From contig NW_020170460.1 in assembly GCF_000524195.1 (NCBI RefSeq), positions 84,659 to 148,658 on the forward strand: a stretch of DNA of 64,000 bases. Reading direction: 5' to 3'. A model generated the notes under the pieces. It was not told the origin of the DNA, ran no database searches, and was given only the letters and a program-made list of their open reading frames with translations. Shown one piece after another: positions 49,153 through 62,710 of this stretch. Position numbers and translations under genes: made by a program. Every line of letters begins with the position of its first letter. Positions within the stretch are counted from its first letter, which is position 1. Source of the stretch: Echinococcus granulosus. Lineage: Eukaryota > Platyhelminthes > Cestoda > Cyclophyllidea > Taeniidae.

Positions 49153-52100
49153 ATGGACTCTGACTCTTCAGTCGAGAACCAAAAGCGCCAAGCCGATGCT
49201 GATAGCTTCGAACCAGTTCTCTTTAGGAAAAGATGGCTGATGTTGTTTTTATTTTCTTCTGTTTCGATGTTGAATGCATTTCAGTGGTTACACATTAATA
49301 TTGTGCTCCCAAGTGCCGTTTATTTCTGGAATAGCTCATTACCGAGTAAGTGAGCTTTGGAACTTTTATAATAAATGTGTTTTAATTATCCACTGGAACT
49401 ACCAATTTGCCGTTATTATATTTAGTGGACATACCCATATACTTCAACCATGACAATGCATTATGAATTCTTAAATTTCATTGTTCTATTTAATGGTGCA
49501 TCCGTGTATTAGTATTTGATTATTAGGAACTGCAAGCTATCTTAGCTTTCCAAATCTGCGTTTCGTTAGTTAGCATTTGAATTGGTGTTTTGTTTTCTTT
49601 TCTGGTAGCTTATTAATGGATTGTTTTAGTTCCAAAGTGTAGTATTTTGTTCAGAAAATAAAGTGTGCTAAACTGATTGTCTTTATTATGATCCCAAAAC
49701 ATGTAGTTAAATATGACCACTCTCTGATTTATAAGTATGCCACCTAACTCGACTGTGTGATTATATTTGCCTTTTTTATAAACCAGTAGACTTGATATCC
49801 TCTAGGTGACCAACAGGGCAAGGACGTGGCGATTGCCTGGCTCTCGATGCTCTACATGCTGGTCTATATTCCCATGATCTTCCCAGCTACCTGGTTGCTC
49901 AACCACTACGGTCTACGTGTGAGTATCCTAATCGGGGCGACGCTGAACATGCTGGGTGCATGGATTAAATGTCTTTCCATGGAGCTATCACAACCCACTT
50001 CCTCTCCCGCCTCCAACGCCTCCTTCCCCCTCCTCATGGTGGCTCAGCTGGTGTGCGCACTGGGCCAGGTGTTCCTCCTTGGAGTGCCCGCTCAACTCGC
50101 CGCCACGTGGTTCAGCAAGTCAGAACTCGCAATGGCCACTGCTATCGGCGTTTTTGGTAACCAGGCTAGTGAAACATCCTGTTAACTTTGTTGTCTTTTG
50201 ACTTTTGATTTAATCACTAAAAACTTTGATGGGACTTGTCAATTATCTTGTTGTCTCCCTGTGAATTTTACGTCCCCCTTTTGAATCTTCCCTTGATTTT
50301 CATTAAAGCAATACTCTCATTAGATCCACTGGTGTCTTTGCTAGATAGCAAGGTATTTTGTCGTTCCTTTTGATAAAATCCTGCTTTAGCTGGTGGCGTT
50401 AGTGATTTTAAAGGATGACTAGACACCCTATCATTTTGCTGTCAACTTGGTTTGGGGTGTTTTAAATGGAGCTTCCGGTGACTTCGATGCCTATTTGGAC
50501 AGCCTGCTACCTTTGTTTGAATTGCTTTTCTTGTTTGGGTAATATGGCACTACTCAGAGGTATTGGTGTTTAAAAATTAGAAGAGGACTCGCTCTCTGAG
50601 TGTACCATGCTGTTTTCAGACTCAACTTATAACTACCAAGAGTCTGTGGCGGTCAGCTAGGCACTCAATCTATTGTTCATTAAATATTCTTTCCAAGTCT
50701 ACCTGACATTCTGCTCTTAGAGGAGCTATTGGAGGAGTTGGGAACTGTATGGTTATTGAGGAGTTTAACAATCACCTTTATATCATCTAGATTTCTTCCA
50801 TTAAAATACTTTCTGGATTTTAAGAATAGTAACCATCTGCTAAGAAGTCTTCTTTCCATAATTCATCCCAAATTTTCGACGTCTTTGATGACAAGCCATT
50901 TTCAAGGCTTACAGAATCAGCGTCACGATTAGGGATATTCTTCGATCTTGACAACTAGCTAGACACATATGAATGGTCTTTTTGAGAGATTCTTCCAATT
51001 GGCTCTAGCAGAGGTTTTAAAAATTGAAGCCCTCTCCATTATACTAAAGAATTCTGTCCCAGAATTTTCCTTCCTATAGCGCTCTTTACTTCCTTGGAGG
51101 TCACGGGAGCATTGGTTTAGTGAGAGTCCTTGGTTGCCTTGGTGACTAGAGTGGCACACTATTGTGACCCATTTATCGTGAAGCAGGTAACAGGAAAATA
51201 CGGAGTTACCTGTTTCTGGAACTGGTAGATATTTCATGAGGCTTTGTTTCTTTTTTATGCTCAAATCTGTAGGAATATGATCGTTTGGCATTTAATGGTT
51301 CCGATCCATCGTTTTTCAAAATTACCACCACCTCAAGATCTTTACTAACAACCAACATACAAGTAGTGTTCAATCCAAACCGAGATTTAGGGGGGTTTCT
51401 CAATAGCTGAATAGAATGGAACTTCATTTCATCGCGATCCAGTGCTAGTTACCTGGATTGAGGGTGCGTGAACTGATAGGTGACATGTATGTCGGTGCTT
51501 ACTGCAAGTAGTTTCGTTGCTTCTGCTTCCAAAGAAATAAAAAAGTTCCCCTTTGGCTTGGGCATATTCTTTACTGCATCAAGAGTTGGTCTTTTCGTTT
51601 TGTCTGGAAGTTGGGTGATAAGCTTGTCTACGAGCACATGAACAACTAGTAATCGGCTGAGACAGAGTGGATAAGGTCCACCGGAATCCAGCTTCTCTCT
51701 ACCTACTTTGGTCCACATAATTCACATCATGTCAATGGGCACTGCCCCATGAGTCCACAGTAGAAAGTCATCAAATTCAATGTGTGCATCGATGTAAAAT
51801 CTTTACTTATTTAAGTCCCGAAGTACTATATATTTCCATCGTTTGACTACTCGTCACATTGATGTCACAGGAGACAGCACTGCTCACCAGTTGATTGGCA
51901 TTAGAGGTCACTTCGGAGTGCCACTTCATTCCCCATCTCCTTCACGCGGGCTGAGGAAGTTCCGTTTTTCTTTTCTTTTGTCGCACTCACGGTATGAAAT
52001 CACAGTCGGTGTGCTTACTTTGATGATAGCAGGGTGGAGTAGCGGTGAGGTATGATGTTAACAAACATTCCTTCACTAATACCTCCGCTTGATTCTGTGA

Positions 52101-55100
52101 AAGGCGAGCCCTTTGCTAAAAGCTGCTTAAGTCACCCCATTAAGGGTGACATGACTGTGACGATCCTGCACACAGCACTCACTGGCTGTTGTCTCAACGC
52201 CAAAAGTCAGTGTATGTGTCACATACCATTTCCCACGCTACTAATCAAGATACCAGCCAAATTTGGTGAATCTACATCTACCTCATCACCACACTATATT
52301 CCATTTTCAATCATCATAGTGATTTTCGCCTTAAGCAAAATCGAAAATGTCACTTTGAATTAACAGACAACCACATTTCAGCCTGGAAGATCACCACGCG
52401 CCACTTATTCAACGATGCCATTGTTTCGCTTCTTTCAGGTTGGCTGCGCATTGGGCTTCGGTCTGCCTCCCTTGATGGTACCTGCTGTCACAAGCTCTAC
52501 CGGGGTGGCGGATTTTGAGGACTTCCGAAAGGGTTTTCGCATTATGTTCTATGGCGGAGCCGCAATCATGTCTTTTGACCTCCTACTTGTGGCCATTTGT
52601 AAGTCAACCATTCATTCACATCTGGATCTACCGATAATTTACCTTCCTTTGTTGTATAAAAAGTTCTAGGAAATGTCTTCGTTCAGAGACCAGGGCGATA
52701 TCAGGCAGCTTTATCTCAAAATTGATCTAGGCAGTTCTCCTAGTCTTGAGAGTCACTCTTTTTGAAGGAACCACCTATCCAACAAGATGGATGTGCTGAT
52801 AAATGTTGATAAAAATTGACACCTCTATTCCATATTTTTTAAATTCATCGTGATCCCCCTCATTGCCTAACCGTAGATCTGATCGGATCTTCTCGGTAGA
52901 ATCAAGCATTCCGTTCGCTGAAGGCTTCTTTTGTCATGGACTCAGGTCTAGTGTATTTTATAAGCTTCCAAACTCCAGTTCAAATGACCCTTTCAAACCT
53001 TTAAACATATTGAATGTGTGACTGCGCCAGGAACTCTCCCATAATCATTCAGCAAGCTGAACTGATGGTAACGGCTCACTATTCGGAATGTTTGAACGAG
53101 AGCTTGCCACAAACATCTAAATCCTTCAAAGGGCTAATCATGTGCACATCTTGACCTTTATGGCATGCAAAAGAAACGCTTGGAGATTCACGCTTCAGCT
53201 AGCTGCAAAAAATTACTTTGAAGTTGCCTTTATCTGAAGTGCCTCTTTTTCTGGACCACTGGTAGAAAAACTTGCCTTTTCAGACGGATTTGTTGAAGCA
53301 CCTTCATGTGTCATGATGGGGAGGCTTAAAGGGAAGCTTAACCCTTGACCTCTGTCTTTATGGTAAGGAAAATGAATTAGTTGGCTGAAGGTGCTCTATC
53401 AGGGGATGGAGAAGACAGTTTGGCGGTGGTATTTAATGAGCACGTCTTACATATGTTGTCACCAAGACGTGGAAGGGGGTCTAAAATTTAAGGAACCTTA
53501 TTCTACCCCATGGCGGCTAACTACAGGTGGCATTTTCCTTTCGAGGTAAGACCACCCTATTTAGCAAGTCAAGGTTACGTTCTTTGTTGTTTTCGTTATC
53601 ACCTGTTGTGGAAATATTCTGATGTGGAGTAATACCTAGTCTTTAAGACAACCTTGATGCCTCTCACGGATGACTGTGCGTGACAGTTGTGCAATCAACC
53701 AGCATTTTGGCAGCGTTAAGTAGCGTAGGGCTTGCATCTTCTAAACAAGCGGGGGAATAAGACTCAAGCATGCAGTGATGTTCTGATTTCATTTTTCGAG
53801 CCACCAGCCGGTCATTTGGCAAGCCCAACGTGATCGTTGCAGCGTCCAACCTTGATTTATGCCACTCCACGTAAGTACTGTAGACATCGCTTTCCAATGA
53901 GACAGTTATGGTGCACTAGTAGCCAAGTCTGCTCCCTCAATGCTGAGACTTCTGTCGCATGACCTTAAGCTGTCTGAAGTGGCTACATCTGCCGTGAAAC
54001 ATGTCTGGAATGTTATTTCCTACCAAAGTGCGAGCATCAAAACCTTCATGCTAGAATTTTATAATTTACATTTATTCGGGTAAAAAGGAAATCCCCTAAT
54101 TTTCCTAGGCAATGCATCTACCGTTCTTCATTTCCTTCTCTAGTCCTCCCAGTTGCACTAAATTTTTAATCCGTTCTCAATGTCTCTACGGAAGAATATC
54201 TATCTAAATTATTTTGCTACACTATTTTAAATAGTGTTTTGCAAATTAAATTTAAATCTTAAAATTGTCTTTTTCCCCGCCCACCTCCCTTATTCCTCCG
54301 GGGAGGGGTAATTAGGTCGACAAACAGGCATGGCCACAGGAGGCGTTCCTACGTGACCACCTTCTAACCTATTTTCTTTTTTGGAAAATATGCTTTTTAA
54401 TGGATATGGGAATGCATAAGTTGCAGTTTTCTTTTCACCCACACCAAAATTTTTGTAATTTTTAAACCACCTGGTTGGGATGACTTGGTGAGGTGTTCTG
54501 AAATGGAAGGTACCGAATGTGTTTTTGTCCATTTGGCCTTCCATTTGGACCAAAAAGGGCCTTCAACTTGAGCTGGTGGAGAATCGAGGTTTGTTTCACA
54601 TTTCAAGAAAGGTGAAGCCAAAGGGTCACGTCTACATTCCCCTCTATAACCCCCCTCTCTCCCCTCTTTCAGTCAATCGCATTCAAATTTGGTAGCCATA
54701 TGATTTCAAGACCGTATTTTGTGAAAGTTCCTCCTAAAATCATTCATTTTAACTCCATTTGTCGATAGAGGAACACTTTTTGTTAATATTTGCGCCAGTT
54801 AAAAGGTTGCATGCTGGCATGATGACAGAAGGTACACAGATAAACTAGGGCATGAGTTGACAAGCATTCCTTTAAATGTGAGTGCCAGTAAATAATGGCA
54901 AGGCATGACAGAAAAGACCAAAACCTATGTGGTGATCAACTTCTTGTCTAACGCTCTCCTCACTTCGTCTAACCCGGATAGATCCACCCATCCTGCCATG
55001 CACCATTCCATCCCGGAACTGTCCGCCTATCCCTCCATCCACTCCTCCCATTTGATTGGACCAGCGGTGCCTTTTAAGTAATCAAAACGTGTCACTAATT

Positions 55101-58100
55101 CATACCTGCAAGAAGAAAAGAAAGGAGAATGAAGTCACCATATGCCATGTGGCCCATTTACGCTATTAAAATCTCCGGCTAAAATAGAATTTCCCACTGT
55201 GCGTAGGTGTGTGCATGATTACTGCAGGTGTTCGCACTGTCGTCGTGCCAAATGCCTCACTTTTTTGCCTACCTCTCTCCAGCGTTCCATTTCTGCATCA
55301 AAATTGACAATTCAATGGAACTCGATCAGTACGCAAAACGTGACACCTTTGAACTTACGACAATAAGACAACCTCACAAAAAAGAGGAGAAATTACCGGA
55401 AGGAAATGAAAAATACACTTGGAAACCGTGTGATTTGTGGCAGCAGTGAAGTGCCTCTTCCCTGACTCCAGGAGGAAAATGACGAACAGCCATGGTGTGA
55501 TGTGCCACAGGAGAGACATCAAAGACCACATGCTTCATAATTAATAGCCAAAATGGTTCGCATTATTGTCCATGCAGTTCGCACTGTTGGAAGTAGCCAT
55601 CACACTGCATGTATGTGTGGGTGTGTACGTACTGTGCGTCTATCAGCAGATCATCCTCTTGCCCCGCCAAACTCCTTGATGGCAGATCTGTCACACCACT
55701 TTTTACGCTACTTCGTCTCTTGGTTCCACGAGTAAATGAAATCGCTTCCATAAAATAATAATAAGGGCTTTGTAATCGGCTCAGGATTTTATACCAATCG
55801 GGTCTAAAGTGCCAATTGAGTGAGAACTGATAGCCACACACTCAAGGTGATGATATCAATTGGGCCTAGGTCCCGGAGAAACCTTCCACTTTATACAGGC
55901 TAACCTCACTGTCACTTTTCCCTTGCATGCAGTTTTCAAGGAGGAGCCGGAGATTGCACCCAGTCGAGCGCAGTACAAACGGATTTTGCAACGCCGTGCT
56001 CAATTGGCAGGTGACAAACCGGACGAAGCTGACTTTGCCCCTGCCTTTGGTCAGTCATCCCTTTTAGTATTCTCGCTTTTATTCAAGGATTTAACTTGCC
56101 CTAGTCTCCCTTCTTGCCTCATCAGTTGGTAGTTTGCAATAGCCGCTCTACGCGCCTTTAACTCATTCATTAGTTCAGCTTGTCAAGTCTTGCCATGGAT
56201 GGTGACCCGTTGGACGAATAGGCCTGAAGCGATCTTGGAGTTCGGAGAAAGAGTGTGACTCGGATTTACTTTGACATTGGTCAATTTTTGCCTCTACTTC
56301 CGTTTGGTTTTATGTTTGAAGTAAAACTGCCAAGTTGATGGATTTTCTCATCTTATTCCTCGAAATTTTCACTCACTTTTTGTACGAAATTGCAACAAAA
56401 ATTGTCGCACACACATTGCAGTGGTAGTGGAAGCTGTCATTTGGAAGACGAAGTTCTTTTCAATTAACCATGGGATAGAAATGCAACCAATGTATGGTGT
56501 ACTGAAGTACCACGCTCCTCGCACTTTTCCCAGACATTGAGCACAGTTAACTGGATCAAGATCAACCGATGACAAGGTGACTTTAGCCCATTTATCCTTA
56601 CTAATCATGCCAACTCGTCCTTTCAAGACACAATGGGCACAACTGGCGGACAATAGTCAGCAAATGCTTTTCAAGTCATGTTCATTGCATGGAGTTGCTC
56701 ACGAATACTGTATCAAGTATATCGGTCCCGCAAATGACGTTTTATCTGACCGTCAACTTTATTGTAACATTTTCCGCCAGTGTTCGTTACCAGGTGGGAA
56801 ATTGTGGGCTTGCCCTGCCTACTGACGGTAGGCAACCTGGCAATTTACCCCCAATACCAGTTATCTACGCAAAAGCAGAAACAAGCTTATTCTGGCCAAG
56901 TACCACCATAACACCCTTTTGGGATCTCATTGAATTGCTCTGGATTGTAAAGATGGAGGCACCTGAAGTGGTTACTCCAAGTCATCTGGTAGGCAACAAT
57001 CGGATGAAGACGACTGCCGTACTTCTGTGCTGAACGATCCGTGGTGAATGGAAGTGGAGGCTTTATTTGGATACACTTGCCTTTAAAACAAGAAGAGAAA
57101 CTTCCAAATGGGCTATGTTTAATGACTTATCTGCTTATTACAGACCATGAGAGCTCCGTTTTGACTGCGGAGGAGTCGGTACTGGTTAATCAGAGCTACT
57201 TCCACCAAGTAGCGCATTCCTTCAAATGTGTCAGCTTCATCTACCTCAACATCTGCTATGGTGAGTTGCAGATGAGCGGATATGCCATCTCTTGCCAAAG
57301 CATTCACTCAATCACTCATTCAGATGGTCTGTCAATCAGTCAACTAACAGCCTTCTCAGTCACTCAACTCTCATTTCATCGTTCATCTATTTCATTCCCC
57401 CTTCCCCTCTTAGTTAAGGAGCCCACAAATTCCCTTGCCGATCCACTCGCTCATTCACGAACTCAATGAGCGAGACAACTAAAAAGTCTCTCAACTCACT
57501 GCTCTCCTTCTTCCTTTTGAAGGTGTGAACACGGGTGTGTACTACGAAATTGGAACCCTTCTGAACAGCATTGTCGCAGAGTTTTTCCCGGTGCGTTTAA
57601 TGACAACGGTGACGGTGATTATGGTAGTTTCTTTCATCCACTCAAACATGTGTCTAATCTCCCTCAAAAAATCACATAAGGTTTCTGGTTTTACTCGAGT
57701 TTGTGATTACATCTTTCATCAGGCTTCCTCAATCGCACCACAGATAGGTGGTTCGGCAGTTCAAATCGTTCATCGGGTTGTGATCTCCACTTTTTAAGGT
57801 TACCTCACCCTTGAACTTGGAGATAAACTATTGAGCACGAGATTAGCATGTGCCAGGATAGAAGCTGGTTCAGTGCTCACGCGTGGCTTTCTTCCGACCT
57901 CAAAAAACTTGCTCTTTGATCTTATTAAATCTAAAATATAGTAAAGGGTCTTAAACGTAGGGAAGAACACTGAGTCCCACTAAATAACTCCTAAACGGCA
58001 CGCAGATCCCACACTTCGAGGGACTTGCAGAACTTCTCGTTTTTTGCCACAGTGTTCATTAAAGTATTGGCGAGTTGTATCATTCTTTCCTTAAGTAATC

Positions 58101-61100
58101 GTCATCCGTGACGTCTAATGGTTCCATGCTTTGTGCTTAGTTATCCACCTGCCAAAACTGCTTTGCTGAACTTGGAGCAGCTTTGAATTGGGGCAGAAGT
58201 TGATCCCGGCACTTACATTCGGCTTTCCTGCAGTCCCTTTGGCTGTTGATTTCTTTACCTGGATGGAGTTTTTCAAGAGTACTACCCTGCAACTTTGTAG
58301 TCTAAATATCTGGAGCGCACAGTAACTTCCACACCAGTGTCAGGGCCGCTTCCAAACCTTCTGCTTGATACCAAGCAAACACAGACAGTTTAAGTGTTTT
58401 CCACTATTATATTTTGCAAAATTTGTTTAATCATCTCGAGGCAAGTCAAAAGTGTTGCCTTACCCCCATCAAAGCTACGGCGAACCCCCCCACTTGTCAT
58501 CGATGCAAGTGTGCTCTGCTCTACTGGCAAAACACATTTGACTTTCATTTTAGACTGTTTAAACGCTTAGTCAAAAGCACTTTCATGTACTTCAAAGGGG
58601 TTTTAGCCATCAAATATCTCCCCTTGCGTCTCTGACGTCAATTTCATTGCTTTCATCTTGATACCAGTTATTGATTTTTCATTGTCTTTCCATCTCCTAA
58701 TTGAATTACCTCCTAAGCAAAATTTTCGCTTTAATTGTAAACCTTGCGTATTAATTGCCTCAAAATGAAATTTAAGTGGCATTTTAAAAGATCTGAATAA
58801 TTCCATAATCCCTATGATTCTCTGCAAAAATTGTAAGCACGTGACCCTCGCCATAGAAGTCACAAAAGGTCAAAGAAAACGTTCTTCCAAGTCTATGCTT
58901 GCTTTCATATAATGCCTGGGTAGCAGGTTACGCAATACCCACGGTATGCCGACTAAACACCTCCTTCTTGAGCATTTTCACACTATGTTTACCTTCTGGG
59001 TGCAGAGTCAAGTACATTCTGACAGAAGAGGGTTCACAAATGCTGCCGAGGGCTATTCCACCTTATAAAAGCGTCATGATTCGACTTAGTGATTGGTGCA
59101 AAAGTTTATTCACCTCCTCTCTTTTCTGCAGTTCTATAATTAGGCACTTCAAAAGGCGAGAATTGTAGTTTTCAAACGTTATGCTACGTGTCCATCTGGT
59201 TTGGAACATGGTTGTGATTTGTTTCATCCTCCTTCTCCTCCTCCTAGCTGGTCTATTTTCACTAGTTGGACAATCCCTTTCAGGGACTGCTAACTGAAAA
59301 TGGAGGCCTTAATATAAAGGAGGCAACTAGATTCTTTGGACTAGCCGTGATTTACATTGATTAGTCAATCTGTTTTATTAGACGCTAAGGCATGGCGACA
59401 CATTAAGGTGGTAAAGAAGTGGGCCAAAAAGATATAAAAACTAGAAGATTTGAATCAGGCACAGGTGACATGCAGGTCGTGAGGCAATGAAAGCCTTTCT
59501 GCCTACTGGGCTGTAGTTCTAATGTGCTGGTAAGGAGGTGAAAATTTACTAGCCTCGGCTTAACTTGAGCACCCATTTATTATGCAATTTCTATTTGAAT
59601 GTCATTATGCAATAGTGCATTCTGCACTCACTTGTGCCGTATTACAAGATGTGACATCAAGAGTTTGGAGTCATCTACAGGTGTCATAACCATTACAGTG
59701 TGGTAGACGGCAAAAAAACTCTCGTTTACATCATTGCTGGACTCTTAAGGCAAGTGCACTGCTGAGTAGTAGTAGGGCGTTCCATATTCAGAGAACGGTA
59801 CACCTAATACTCACTTGGTGTTTCACACACCCATATGTAGGCAGGAAGTTTCACGTATGACAAGCTTCCCTCGTGCCTCAGAGTAAAGGCATTTGAAAAT
59901 GAAGGCTGTTGTATAGTAAAGAATGTCATCGTGTCAGTTGTTATAATCGTTTAAGAAATGTTCTCACATGGTAGGTGTGCTAGATAAGCTAATTAATCAC
60001 ACGTTGTTCGACTTTCCCATTTTCATTTCCTGTCATTCGTACATGCGTAAATCAAGAAACTCAGTTCTACAGACGACAGTTCAAAGTACCGGAGAGACTA
60101 TGCTAACCTGTCACATGATATGAGTTTGACCTGAGCTAACTTCAAGGTAGTGGATATCTCTACATCCAGCTGTCACGCCATTTGTATCATATCGCTCATG
60201 GTAACGCGATGAAACTCATGAACGCGCATCGTGGGTGAGCCAGTCTTTAACCCACTTCCTCTTTGACATCAGAGCGTTACGGTGAACCATGTAGCTTTCC
60301 CTTGCCTCCCAGTAAGGCCCACTAATATCGAATGATGGCCTTTTACTAGTGTACAGAAGGCCTGGGAGGCTGTAGGCACACCCTGAAGCGCAGTCCATCG
60401 TTTGCATAAATCACGCAACTAAAGCTACGCAAATTCATCTTTCTCGGCTTCTTTGATGCCCTCACCTTTACCTCCTCGTTCAATTGACTTTAAATTAATA
60501 GTGCCTCAATTCCAACGCTTCATGTCCATTTGTGAATTACGTGAGGTTTGTTAGGCATCAGGAGATCTTCATAATCCTGTGTCATGCTGGATATAAAAAT
60601 AAAGCGTATTGTCCGTATCCATAAATTCTCGATGCGATGCTGATGCTGGTGGCTGTCGGTTGTTAAGCTGATTATTATGTAGCATTTAATTCGTTTTTTT
60701 TTCTACAAATTACCTGAGAAGTAATGCTGTATTTTTTTTAAGTCTATTTTCCGAAATAGATATCTGTAAGGTGATTTGACACCCAACATTCATAGTCGCC
60801 TCTGTCCTCCTCATCTTTGCTTTTTTTCCAAAGAGGACTGCTTCCCGCTCGGACTCCATCAAACGCTCTCCATTAGCTCATGAAGATGCTAAAGCAGCAC
60901 TTAGGTGACTTCTTGTCCATGGTTAAGTGCTTTTTTGAGGCATAGCAATTTTTCTTTTGGAAAGACTGCACAGGGAGCACGAATGGAGTTGCCAAATCTT
61001 GAAAGGTGCGTCAAGAAATCGCCTTCCGGAGTGAAACAAATCAACGTCGTAAAGGATGGCCGAATTGAAGCGATTTCCGTATGACATTTACTAGTTTGAA

Positions 61101-62710
61101 TCAGTCAGCAAAGTTTAAATTGGAGTTGACGGGGTCATAAAATCTTGACATGCCCTCCACCTGGAAGGGCTTGTCTTTTTTTGTTTCCACAGGTGTCATT
61201 TTAAATTTTCTAGCTTTGTGACCTTTCAACCCATTGGTTGAAGGTGTCCTTCTCTTGCTGTTTTTGCAGCAGCGCCAGCTAAACGACTTCTCATGCTTCG
61301 CACTCATCTATAGAACAACGCCGACGTCAGCCGTTGGTGGCGTCAATATCGAGTTAGACCTCCCTTCTGTGATATCTGGCTGATTTAATCTCTTAACATT
61401 CTTTCTAGACTGGTGACCAATTCTGCACTTCTCCGGGTTCAGAAGACGTTGAAGGCAGTGATGAGCTGTCCCTGAATTTGAGTTCTGAGGTCAGCCATAA
61501 GAGGCCATCTTTTTGCGGTTCCATTCGCTGATTAGTTGTTGAGACGATTCACCGCAAACATGTTAAATTAAGGTGTTTTGAAGGCGTGCTTTTTTGCCAC
61601 TCTGTGCTCACTAAAAATATCTCATCAACCAAAAGTTGACTGTTTATCAGGGCACTCTTCTGTTGGGAATGTTTATAACCCCAGAAAACGTTCTTGTCCC
61701 ACTTTTTGGGAGTTTCCTGTATCGCGCCTGACTGCTAGACATTCCAGAACAATGCAAGCCCTGGTAGTCTCCAGTCCTCTGCCAACAGGTGCGTGCTAGC
61801 GCGTTGCGAGCTTCTGGCTTACTCACATTGGTCGGCAAGGGTGTCCATTTGTTGAAGGTCTCATCTCTACTTATCCTGTTTGAGAAATCGGTAGGGTCTG
61901 CCATCACACACAGCAGTTTGGAACACCATGGTAGGCATGAACTCGAACTCGACCAGAAGCACATTGACCAGAACCTGTCTTAGCATTCTTCACATAAGTG
62001 GATGGGCATGACAGCTGACATGCTGGAAAATCGCGAATAGGGCACTGTAATCCTTCCGCTAGTTTCGAAATTCATCTTGCTAAGGCATTTCTCCATCTCG
62101 TATTCTTGATTTAAATGCTTGTTCCATCGCATCTACTGGTTTGAGACCCGCTATACCCGAGAAGAATAAATCATTTCAGGCTCAAATAGGACAATGCAAT
62201 AAAGTGACATTTTCCATTTCTACTGTTTGGTGTCATGACATTTTGGCATTATTTTCGGTCAGAAGAAATTCAGAATTTGGAGCATTTCACGGTTGCAGGG
62301 AACTTTTCAACGTCAAGTCCTCCTCCTCCTCCTCCTACTCCTCCTCCTCCATCAGTAGCAACATCATAGTTGCTATTTCTATTTCCGCATTATCTTCTCA
62401 AGCTGGCTATTCATCGAAGCTCCTCTTTTTTAGAGGATCAATCCCGATCCCTACGGGAAGCAGGAGACTCTTAGGGAGACGATAAATACCCTTGAAGACG
62501 TAGCAGACAATCTTTTGGGCCTGCCCTTACCCACAACAGCAAACTGTGATTCCTACTTTTTGCAGTCGTGCAAACCTAACTTCTGGTCCTTTATTTCCCC
62601 CTGTAGACGGAGCAAGTAGCTATCGGATGGATCGGGTTCAGCATGGTGATTGCGGGACTGGTCGGTTCGATCGTTGCAGGGGTGGTGCTCAAGAAGACTG
62701 GCTTGTACAG
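49153..62710 (+). CDS. FLVCR1/2-like (SLC49) major-facilitator transporter, 7 exons, 3' end outside the window
   Basis: FLVCR1 and FLVCR2 are 12-helix plasma-membrane transporters, known in vertebrates for choline/ethanolamine and earlier described as heme carriers. Exons: 49153-49345, 49806-50164, 52439-52598, 55933-56049, 57144-57260, 57523-57590 and 62607-62710; the last ends TAC AG|GTGAGT, so more follows. About 372 of an expected 500-550 residues are covered. Matches include MLNAFQWLHINIVLP in helix 1, DVAIAWLSMLYMLVYIPMIF, FPATWLL, LGAWIKC, FGNQVGCALGFGLPPLMVP, IMFYGGAA and AIGWIGFSMVIAGLVGSIVA. W45 (NAFQW) and Q184 (GNQ) correspond to the Trp and Gln reported to line the choline site of vertebrate FLVCRs. 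Exon 2 must end after CAG at 50164 to stay in frame, which makes a GC-AG intron. FLVCR1 versus FLVCR2 cannot be decided, since the pair arose within vertebrates. This is a host transporter, named after its use as a virus receptor in cats. Confidence 0.92.
50165..55932 (+). other. FLVCR introns 2 and 3
   Basis: Intron 2 (50165-52438) begins with GC rather than GT. Intron 3 (52599-55932) has a normal GTAAGT donor. Between them lies exon 3 (52439-52598). Both introns show only short, non-conserved frames. Confidence 0.55.
57285..57490. repeat. Degenerate TCA/CATT repeat downstream of FLVCR exon 5
   Basis: Imperfect repeats of TCACTCA, TCAATCA and CATTCA fill the intron between FLVCR exons 5 and 6. 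The same kind of sequence occurs twice in VPS13D introns. Confidence 0.5.
57591..62606 (+). other. FLVCR intron 6 (5.0 kb)
   Basis: Donor CCG|GTGCGT and acceptor TTTCCCCCTGTAG, joined in phase 0. The intron contains pyrimidine-rich acceptor-like sites (near 59.25 kb) without coding sequence behind them and a stretch at 60.9-62.0 kb that is GC-richer than usual. The latter could be a decayed mobile element, but I find no terminal repeats or recognisable protein. Confidence 0.5.
62318..62350 (+). repeat. (TCC)n microsatellite
   Basis: Eleven TCC units with a single substitution (one TAC), in the last FLVCR intron before exon 7. Confidence 0.9.

Noticed and set aside
59221..59245. Strong pyrimidine tract and AG in FLVCR intron 6
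   Set aside because: No open, family-like coding sequence follows it; exons 6 and 7 already join in frame.
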